Shown here: positions 1 through 4,591 of the stretch, in pieces
Layout of the letters: the number at the start of each line of letters is the position of its first letter
How positions within the stretch are numbered: the stretch's first letter is position 1
Assembly: GCA_005888395.1 (NCBI GenBank)
Contig: VAXF01000222.1
Coordinates: forward strand, 1 to 5,511
Reading direction: 5' to 3'
DNA from: Actinomycetota bacterium
Lineage (GTDB): Bacteria > Actinomycetota > Acidimicrobiia > Acidimicrobiales > AC-25
DNA length: 5,511 nt
The notes under the pieces: generated by a model
What the model was told of the DNA's origin: nothing
The model's database searches: none
The model's input: only the letters and a program-made list of their open reading frames with translations
Made by a program: the position numbers and the translations under genes

Positions 1-1482
1 CATCTCGCCGTCGATCTCGTGCGCGAGCACCATGGCGTCGAGGTCGACCTCGCCACCATCCCCCAAGAGGACGAGGTCTACGACCTGCTCTGCGCGGCCG
101 ACACCGTTGGTGTGTTCCAGGTCGAGAGCCGGGCCCAGATGGCGACGCTGCCGCGCCTGAAGCCGCGCTGCTTCTACGACCTTGTCGTCGAGGTCGCCCT
201 CATCCGGCCGGGGCCCATCCAGGGCGGCTCGGTGCACCCCTACCTCCGCCGGCGCAACGGGCAGGAGCCCGTCACCTACCTGCACCCGCTGCTCGAGCCG
301 TCGCTCGAGAAGACGCTCGGGGTGCCGCTGTTCCAGGAACAGCTCATGCAGATGGCCATCGACGTCGCCGGCTTCAGCGCCGCCGAGTCCGACAAGCTGC
401 GCCAGGCCATGGGCTCGAAGCGCAGCCACCAGCGCATGGAGGCGCTGCGGGCGCGCCTGTATGCCGGCATGGCCGAGCGCGGCATCACCGGCGAGGTGGC
501 CGATGTCATCTACGAGAAGCTCGCCGCCTTCGCCAACTTTGGCTTCCCCGAGAGCCACTCGGTGTCGTTCGCCTACCTCGTGTACTCCTCGGCGTGGATA
601 AAGCACCACTACCCGGCCGCGTTCACAGCCGCGCTGCTGAACGCGCAGCCGATGGGCTTCTGGTCGCCGCACACGATCGTGCAAGACGCCCGCCGTCATG
701 GCGTCGTCGTGCGCGGGCCCGACGTCAACGCCAGCGCCGCCGATGCGACGTTGGAGAAGGCCCGCCCGGGAGGCGGGCCCAAAGACGGAGTCGATGGTGT
801 GAGGCTCGGGCTGTCCTACGTGCGCAATGTGGGCAGCGAGCTGGCAGAGCGAATCGCCGGTGGCCGGCCGTGGTCGTCGATGGAGGAGCTGGTGCGGGGC
901 ACGGGCGCGTCGCGGCTCGCGGTCGAGGCACTCGCCACCGCGGGCGCGTTCGGTTGCTTCCAATTGCACAGGCGACCGGCGCTGTGGGCGGCGGGCGCGG
1001 TGTCGCAGGCCGCGCCCGACCGGCTCGACGGGGTCGTCACGGGCGTCGAGGCACCGCCGCTCCCGGGCATGTCGCCCGTCGAGCTGAGCGCGGCCGACAT
1101 GTGGGCCACCGGTCTCTCACCCGACAGCCACCCGACGCAGTTCGTGCGCGACGTGCTCGACCGGCTCGGCGCGGTCACCGCCGCCGGCCTGCACGACGTC
1201 GGCGACGGCGAACGCGTCCTCGTCGGGGGCGTCGTCACCCACCGGCAGCGCCCGGCAACCGCGCAGGGCACGACGTTCCTCAACCTCGAGGACGAGACCG
1301 GTCTGGTGAACGTTGTCTGCTCGCGGGGGTTGTGGACGCGCTACCGACGGGTGGCCCGGACCGCGGCGGCCCTGCTGGTACGTGGCCGCCTGGAGCGGGC
1401 CGACGGGGTCGTCAACGTGGTGGCCGACCGCCTCGACCGCCTGCCGCTCTCGGTGGCCACCCGCTCCCGGGATTTCCGGTGA
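1..1482 (+). CDS. dnaE2: Error-prone DNA polymerase III alpha subunit DnaE2, 3' part (5' end outside window)
   Basis: The reading frame is open from base 1, so the gene enters from the left; 493 residues plus a TGA stop are visible. DnaE2 is the non-replicative C-family polymerase used in damage-induced translesion synthesis and mutagenesis, typically with ImuA/ImuB; those partners are not in this window. Family stretches seen are ADTVGVFQVESRAQMATLPR (about nt 100-165), the block around LIRPGPIQGGSVHPY (about 199-243), FQEQLMQMA near 331-357, and FGFPESHS near 538-561. A helix-hairpin-helix-like segment follows (LSYVRNVGSELAERI, about 811-855), then the WATGLSPDSHPTQF motif (about 1102-1143). 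A C-terminal OB-fold spans about 1200-1450. The protein ends in SRDFR, which I recall as typical of actinobacterial DnaE2. The motif order matches DnaE2 rather than replicative DnaE1. The PHP domain and first catalytic aspartates lie upstream of the window. The stop codon falls inside the first unit of a tandem repeat. Confidence 0.95.
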   Translation, partial: HLAVDLVREHHGVEVDLATIPQEDEVYDLLCAADTVGVFQVESRAQMATLPRLKPRCFYDLVVEVALIRPGPIQGGSVHPYLRRRNGQEPVTYLHPLLEPSLEKTLGVPLFQEQLMQMAIDVAGFSAAESDKLRQAMGSKRSHQRMEALRARLYAGMAERGITGEVADVIYEKLAAFANFGFPESHSVSFAYLVYSSAWIKHHYPAAFTAALLNAQPMGFWSPHTIVQDARRHGVVVRGPDVNASAADATLEKARPGGGPKDGVDGVRLGLSYVRNVGSELAERIAGGRPWSSMEELVRGTGASRLAVEALATAGAFGCFQLHRRPALWAAGAVSQAAPDRLDGVVTGVEAPPLPGMSPVELSAADMWATGLSPDSHPTQFVRDVLDRLGAVTAAGLHDVGDGERVLVGGVVTHRQRPATAQGTTFLNLEDETGLVNVVCSRGLWTRYRRVARTAAALLVRGRLERADGVVNVVADRLDRLPLSVATRSRDFR

Positions 1483-1579
1483 GCGAGCGAAGGCGAGCGA
1501 ACCAATGTGTCCGGTGAGCGAGCGAAGGCGAGCGAACCAATGTGTCCGGTGAGCGAGCGAAGGCGAGCGAACCAATGTG
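1475..1579. repeat. Tandem repeat, 3 exact copies of a 35-bp unit
   Basis: Copies lie at 1475-1509, 1510-1544 and 1545-1579 and are identical base for base. Each begins TCCGGTGAGC and ends GAACCAATGTG. Inside each unit the octamer GCGAGCGA occurs twice, 10 bp apart (1483-1490 and 1493-1500 in copy 1), so the array is nested. The first copy covers the last codons and TGA stop of dnaE2, so TTCCGGTGA-like sequence is carried into the later copies as GTCCGGTGA. The unit has no useful inverted repeat, so it is not a hairpin terminator, and 35 is not a multiple of three. It resembles neither a CRISPR repeat (no spacers) nor an IS end. Its function is unknown. Confidence 0.97.
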
Positions 1580-1584
1580 ACAGT

Positions 1585-1603
1585 CGTCAACTGGCCCTTG
1601 ACG
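1585..1603. promoter_or_regulatory. Operator-like palindrome A, CGTCAA-N7-TTGACG
   Basis: A perfect 6-bp inverted repeat (1585-1590 and 1598-1603) separated by 7 bases. Its right arm, TTGACG, also fits the -35 hexamer of the promoter proposed for the gene starting at 1635. The same arms and spacing recur at 1614-1632, with centres 29 bp apart. I do not recognise the motif; it differs from the HspR HAIR site (CTTGAGT-N7-ACTCAAG) and from the actinobacterial LexA box. Confidence 0.6.
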
Positions 1604-1634
1604 CCAGGGTGGACGTCAATCCAAGATTGACGCG
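1598..1634 (+). promoter_or_regulatory. Probable leaderless promoter of the HTH-Clp-N gene
   Basis: TTGACG at 1598-1603 is a 5/6 match to the -35 consensus. After 18 bases comes CAAGAT (1622-1627), a weak -10, and 7 bases later the ATG at 1635. A transcript starting at about the usual distance from this -10 would begin at or next to the start codon. No Shine-Dalgarno sequence is visible before the ATG. Both hexamers lie within the two palindromes, so a bound regulator would block RNA polymerase. Confidence 0.45.
1614..1632. promoter_or_regulatory. Operator-like palindrome B, CGTCAATC-CAA-GATTGACG
   Basis: A perfect 8-bp inverted repeat (1614-1621 and 1625-1632) around CAA. The outer six bases of each arm equal those of palindrome A, with the same 7-base inner spacing. 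It ends two bases before the ATG at 1635 and covers the proposed -10, so occupancy would be expected to repress that gene. Together with copy A it forms a tandem operator-like pair. Confidence 0.65.
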
Positions 1635-2384
1635 ATGCAGGAGCCGACCCTCGACGACCTCGTGAAGCTGGTCGAGAACCGGTACGGCAAGGGCACCGAG
1701 CTCGAGCGGCTGGCCGGGGCGGTGGCGATCTCCGAGGAGCTGGCCGGCCTGGCCGACGAGCTGGTGGGCCGCTTCGTCGAGGAGGCCCGGAAGGCCGGAT
1801 GTTCGTGGGCCCAGGTCGGCGGCCAACTGGGTGTCACCAAGCAGGCGGCCCAGCAGCGGTTCGTGCCGATGGGGTGGGGGCGTGGCTGGCGGCCGCCGAG
1901 GCGCTGGTCGCGGGTGGGGGCGGCGGTGCAGGCCGGCACCGGCCCCTTCGAGCGTTTCACCGACCGCGCCCGGAAGGCAGTGGTCGCGGCGCAGGAGGAG
2001 GCGCAGCGCCTCAACCACAACTACATCGGCACCGAGCATCTGCTGCTCGGCATCCTCGTCGACAGCACGAGTGTCGGCGCGCGGGCGGCCGCCGCGCTCG
2101 GCCTCTCCCTCGAAGGCGCCCGCGCGAAGGTCGAGGAGATCATCGGTCGCGGGCCGGTCCCTCCGACGCCGCCGGTGCCGTTCACGCCCCGCGCCAAGAA
2201 GTCGTTCGAGCTGGCGCTGCGGGCCGCGCTCGAGCTCCACCACAACTACATCGGCACCGAGCACCTCCTCATCGGCCTCGCACGCGAGGAGAAGGGTGTC
2301 GCCGCCGACGTGCTCCACAGTGTGGGCGCTGACGACGTCGCTCTCCGCGAAAAGGTGGTCGAGCTGCTGCGCGACCTGCGCTGA
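1635..2384 (+). CDS. HTH domain fused to two Clp-N repeats; putative DNA-binding regulator or Clp-type adaptor
   Basis: 249 residues. An N-terminal helical region (about 1-48) precedes a helix-turn-helix at about 50-76, with SWAQVGGQLGVTKQAAQQRF giving the turn and recognition helix. A basic, Trp-rich linker (about 77-103) leads to two Clp-N (double Clp repeat) modules at about 104-172 and 183-249. Both carry HNYIGTEHLL (128-137 and 203-212). In ClpA/B/C this domain binds substrates and adaptors. Here there is no AAA+ ATPase, Walker motif or protease domain, so the protein cannot be an unfoldase by itself. It may be a transcription factor whose Clp-N part senses stress or is a Clp target, but that is inference. 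The ATG at 1635 is chosen because the conserved region starts just after it and a promoter abuts it. Two palindromes immediately upstream suggest autoregulation. It is convergent with the hydrolase gene, with abutting stops. Confidence 0.88.
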   Translation: MQEPTLDDLVKLVENRYGKGTELERLAGAVAISEELAGLADELVGRFVEEARKAGCSWAQVGGQLGVTKQAAQQRFVPMGWGRGWRPPRRWSRVGAAVQAGTGPFERFTDRARKAVVAAQEEAQRLNHNYIGTEHLLLGILVDSTSVGARAAAALGLSLEGARAKVEEIIGRGPVPPTPPVPFTPRAKKSFELALRAALELHHNYIGTEHLLIGLAREEKGVAADVLHSVGADDVALREKVVELLRDLR

Positions 2385-3194
2385 TCAGACCTCGGCGAAG
2401 AACTCCAGCAGCGTGGCGTTGACCTGCTCGTACCGCTCGAACGGGCCGGCGTGGCCCGCGTCGGCGATCTCGACGTAGCGGCAGTCGGGGATGGCCTTGG
2501 CCACCTCCTGGCACTGCGGAACTGCGGTGAGCATGTCGTGCTCGAAGGCGATCACCATGCTCGGCACGCGCACGCCGCCGAGGGCTTCCAGCCGGTTGTC
2601 GTATTCGCGGTCGGCGAGGTGCTGGCCCAGGCGGCCCGGCCCGGTCCACGCCGGCGCCGCCACCTGGAACTCGACCATCAGCTGGACGCCGTCCTCGTCG
2701 CGCAGCGTCGCGGGGGCGAAGAGCGAGGGCATACCGCTGATGACGTCGTACAGCCTCGGCAGCTCGATGCCGCTCTCGTCGAGCTCCACCCACGACCGGG
2801 TGAGGTAACGCATGTACGCGTCCTGCCGGCCGAACGTGCCCATCATCACCGCGGCTCGCACGAGGTCGGGTCGGGCGAGGGCGAGCTCCTGGGTGATGAG
2901 GGCGCCGAGGGACGTACCTGCCACGCGGCAGGGGCCGAGACCGAGGTGCTCGATGAGCGCGGCCGCGTCCTCCGCCAGCAGCTGCACGGTGTAAGGCGGC
3001 GGCGTCGCCTCCGACGGCGGCACGCCGCGGTTGTCGTAGGTGACCACCTTGTAGCCCGCGCCGGTCAGCGCGGGCACCTGGAACAGCTGGTAGCTGAACG
3101 CCGGCTGTCCGGTGCCGCACACGAGCAGCACCGGTTCGCCCTCGCCGTGGACGTCGTACGCAAGGTTGACCCCGTTGACCGTCGCCTCTGCCAT
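2385..3194 (-). CDS. Alpha/beta-fold hydrolase
   Basis: 269 residues, a normal length for a single-domain alpha/beta hydrolase. The nucleophile elbow is GTSLG, with Ser95. The probable acid is Asp220 in IAFEHDMLTAV, and the catalytic His is H248 in DAGHAGPFERYEQVN. The oxyanion-hole strand reads LLVCGTGQP (23-31) instead of the common HGxP, and VVTYDNRGVPPS (50-61) is the usual D-x-R-G strand. There is no signal peptide or membrane segment, so it is probably cytosolic. The substrate cannot be told from sequence; related enzymes include esterases, lactonases and haloperoxidase-like proteins. The ATG at 3194-3192 lies in a CCATGG palindrome. It has no Shine-Dalgarno sequence and sits 6 bases after a -10-like TATGCA. 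The gene is divergent from the Nfu-domain gene and convergent with the HTH-Clp-N gene; its TGA abuts that gene's TGA, leaving no room for a terminator. Confidence 0.92.
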   Translation of the reverse strand: MAEATVNGVNLAYDVHGEGEPVLLVCGTGQPAFSYQLFQVPALTGAGYKVVTYDNRGVPPSEATPPPYTVQLLAEDAAALIEHLGLGPCRVAGTSLGALITQELALARPDLVRAAVMMGTFGRQDAYMRYLTRSWVELDESGIELPRLYDVISGMPSLFAPATLRDEDGVQLMVEFQVAAPAWTGPGRLGQHLADREYDNRLEALGGVRVPSMVIAFEHDMLTAVPQCQEVAKAIPDCRYVEIADAGHAGPFERYEQVNATLLEFFAEV

Positions 3195-3216
3195 GGCTTC
3201 TGCATACCATCACCGA
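3195..3216. promoter_or_regulatory. 22-bp divergent promoter region between the hydrolase and Nfu-domain genes
   Basis: Only 22 bases separate the two start codons. On the plus strand TACCAT (3205-3210) is followed by 6 bases and the ATG at 3217. On the minus strand TATGCA (3206-3201) is followed by 6 bases and the ATG at 3194. The two -10-like boxes overlap by two bases, so two polymerases could not occupy both at once. I find no convincing -35 hexamer at normal spacing on either strand. Confidence 0.35.
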
Positions 3217-3474
3217 ATGGCGACTGCGACCCCCGGCCCCACGCCCAACCCCGACGCGATGCGGTTCCAACTCGACGTGACGCTGCCCGAGACGATGAAC
3301 TTCACGAGCGCCGACGCGGCCGCCGCCGACGCGTTCGCGGCGGCCGTGTTCGCGGCACCGGGTGTCAGCACCGTGTTCGGCGTCAACGACTTCGTGACCG
3401 TGACGCGCCTGCCGGGCGCCGAGTGGGATCCGATCGTCACCGCCGTCCAGCAGGCCGCCGCCGCCCACCTCTGA
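3217..3474 (+). CDS. Small Nfu/NifU N-terminal (Nfu_N) domain protein
   Basis: 85 residues forming a stand-alone Nfu_N domain. The family pattern is visible: PTPNPDAMRFQLD (8-20), a helix ending in AFAAAVFAAPGVSTVFGVNDFVTVTR (39-64, matching the LF-x-x-x-GV-x-x-VF...DFVTVT core), and EWDPIVTAV near 69-77. In full-length Nfu proteins this domain precedes a CXXC domain that carries the Fe-S cluster. This protein has no cysteine at all, so it cannot hold a cluster by itself; a role as accessory or interaction module in Fe-S handling is inference. I prefer the ATG at 3217 because it lies close to the conserved domain and 6 bases after a -10-like TACCAT. An in-frame ATG at 3193 would add eight residues and overlap the hydrolase start codon. 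Its stop lies 4 bases from that of the convergent PEBP gene. Confidence 0.82.
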   Translation: MATATPGPTPNPDAMRFQLDVTLPETMNFTSADAAAADAFAAAVFAAPGVSTVFGVNDFVTVTRLPGAEWDPIVTAVQQAAAAHL

Positions 3475-3478
3475 CCGG

Positions 3479-4012
3479 TCAGCGGCTGTAGGTCACCAGG
3501 GTCTGGCCCTCGGCGACGGCGAGGGCGGCGATCGAGCGTCGCACGTCGTCGGCAGAGGCGCCGGCGTGCAGCGTCAGCGGCGCGGAGAGCGCGTAGATGG
3601 CCACCACGTAGTGGTGGGTGCCGCCGCGCTTCGGCGGGCACGGTCCGCCGTAGCCCACCTTGCCGTAGTCGTTCCGCGCCTGCTTGCCGGGGGGCGGCTT
3701 GCCGAGTGCGATGCTGCCGTCCTGGGCCGGCATCCCGAACACTGCCCAGTGCACGAACCGGCCGCCCGGAGAGTCGCGATCGACCATTAGCAGCGCAAGC
3801 TCCTTGGCGTTCGCTGGCACGCCCACCCACTGGAAGGCGGGCGAGACGTTGTCGCCGTCGCATGTGTAGAGGCGGGGGAGGCGGGCGGCGTTGATGACGT
3901 AGGGAGTCGCGAGCTCCATCGTCTTGGGCGCCGAAGGAACCGCGACCGGGTGCGAGCTGCTGCACGCGACGAAGGAGGCGAGCACGGCGGCGGTGACAAG
4001 TGCGCGACGCAC
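3479..4012 (-). CDS. YbhB/YbcL-family (PEBP, Raf-kinase-inhibitor-like) putative lipoprotein
   Basis: 177 residues from a GTG start. The N-terminus is a short signal peptide: RR at 2-3, a hydrophobic stretch, then FVAC with Cys17 as probable lipidation site. Phe at -3 is not the best lipobox residue. A Ser/Pro-rich linker follows, then the PEBP domain (about 33-177). Its ligand-site motifs are VDRDSPGGRFVHWAVF (77-92, the D-x-D...HW motif) and GYGGPCPPKRGGTHHYVVAIYAL (the GPCPP...HxY motif, split here as 120-129 and 130-142). The fold binds anionic or phospholipid-like ligands; the bacterial role is poorly defined. A cell-surface location is inferred from the lipobox. The frame stays open far upstream to about 5443, but that stretch lies antisense to two well-supported genes. 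The GTG at 4012 is preferred because the signal peptide starts there and TAGGGT lies 8 bases upstream. Confidence 0.88.
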   Translation of the reverse strand: MRRALVTAAVLASFVACSSSHPVAVPSAPKTMELATPYVINAARLPRLYTCDGDNVSPAFQWVGVPANAKELALLMVDRDSPGGRFVHWAVFGMPAQDGSIALGKPPPGKQARNDYGKVGYGGPCPPKRGGTHHYVVAIYALSAPLTLHAGASADDVRRSIAALAVAEGQTLVTYSR

Positions 4013-4048
4013 GATCCGCGACCCTAGCGAGTCGTAGGCTGCGTCCTC
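4013..4048. promoter_or_regulatory. 36-bp divergent promoter region between the PEBP and gamma-carbonic anhydrase genes
   Basis: The two GTG starts are 36 bases apart and the region is nearly symmetrical. On the minus strand TAGGGT (4026-4021) is followed by 8 bases and the GTG at 4012. On the plus strand TAGGCT (4035-4040) is followed by 8 bases and the GTG at 4049. Both fit the TANNNT actinobacterial -10. The outer bases form an imperfect inverted repeat, CCTA-N8-TAGG (4023-4038), that a dimeric regulator could also read. No clear -35 or Shine-Dalgarno sequence is present. Confidence 0.45.
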
Positions 4049-4576
4049 GTGCCCCTGTTCGAGCTCGACGGCCGATCGCCGCGCGTCCATCCCGAGGCCT
4101 TCGTGGCGCCGACGGCCACGCTCGTCGGCGACGTCACCATCGAGGCCGGCGCATCCGTCTGGTACGGCGCCGTACTGCGCGCCGACTACGCGCCGGTCGT
4201 CGTCCGCGCCGGCGCGAACGTGCAGGACGGATCGATCCTGCACGGGCCGCCCGGCCTGGTCATGGAGGTCGGTCCGGGCGCGACGGTCGCCCACCTGTGC
4301 GTCGTGCACGGCGCCGTGCTCGAGGAGGAGTGCCTCGTCGCCAACGGCTGCACCGTGCTCGACGGTGCGCGCATCGGCGCTCGCAGCATGGTCGCGGCCC
4401 ACTCCCTGGTGGCTGCCGACGCGGTCATTCCGCCCGGAGTCCTCGCCGCCGGCAGCCCGGCGGTCGTGAAGCGCCCGATCGACGGCACGCCCGCGGAGTT
4501 CTGGGTGCGGACGAATCCCGGTGCCTACCGCGAGCTCGCCGTCCGCCATCGCCTCGGGGTGCGGCAGGTGGGTTGA
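4049..4576 (+). CDS. Gamma-carbonic anhydrase family protein (left-handed beta-helix)
   Basis: 175 residues, the usual length for the YrdA/PaaY/CaiE-like branch. Hexapeptide-type repeats run from about residue 18 to 135 (for example VGDVTIEAGASVWYGAVLRAD), giving the trimeric left-handed beta-helix fold. Three zinc-ligand histidines are present: H65 in SILHGP, then H82 and H87 in VAHLCVVHG. The active-site RAD (R44, D46) and QDGS (Q59, D60) residues are also kept. Ligand conservation makes reversible CO2 hydration possible, but many relatives have no demonstrated activity and the long acidic loop of the archaeal Cam enzyme is absent. The tail AAGSPAVVKRPI (133-144) is typical of the family. 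No signal peptide is seen, so it is probably cytoplasmic. The start is GTG with no ribosome binding site; the next gene begins 15 bases after the stop. Confidence 0.9.
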   Translation: MPLFELDGRSPRVHPEAFVAPTATLVGDVTIEAGASVWYGAVLRADYAPVVVRAGANVQDGSILHGPPGLVMEVGPGATVAHLCVVHGAVLEEECLVANGCTVLDGARIGARSMVAAHSLVAADAVIPPGVLAAGSPAVVKRPIDGTPAEFWVRTNPGAYRELAVRHRLGVRQVG

Positions 4577-4579
4577 AGT

Positions 4580-4591
4580 TAGGGTGCGTTC
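4580..4591 (+). promoter_or_regulatory. -10-like box before the acyl-CoA dehydrogenase gene
   Basis: TAGGGT at 4580-4585, the same hexamer seen before the PEBP gene, lies 6 bases ahead of the ATG at 4592. This would give a leaderless transcript independent of the gamma-carbonic anhydrase gene. No -35 is obvious. The AGGG inside the box could instead be a weak ribosome binding site for translation from a shared mRNA, so the assignment is uncertain. Confidence 0.35.

Noticed and set aside
721..730. Single CGTCAA word inside dnaE2 (others also occur near 1410 and 3382)
   Set aside because: These are unpaired half-sites inside coding sequence, without a facing TTGACG at 7 bases, so they are not evidence for more operators.
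594..1517. 307-codon plus-strand ORF overlapping dnaE2 in another frame
   Set aside because: The product is an Arg/Gly/Ala-rich shadow of dnaE2. Its end within the tandem repeats is accidental.
1475..1579. CRISPR array or intrinsic terminator
   Set aside because: Units are directly contiguous with no unique spacers, and they contain no stable inverted repeat or T-tract.
3165..3180. Direct repeat GTTGACC-like, 9 bp apart, resembling -35 boxes for the Nfu-domain gene
   Set aside because: It is the minus-strand coding of a Val-Asn-Gly-Val-Asn stretch in the hydrolase. It lies too far (24 bases or more) from the proposed -10 at 3205 to act as its -35.
2451..3491. 346-codon plus-strand ORF across the hydrolase gene
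   Set aside because: It is antisense to a well-conserved hydrolase with a complete catalytic triad, and its translation is Arg/His-rich with no recognisable domain.
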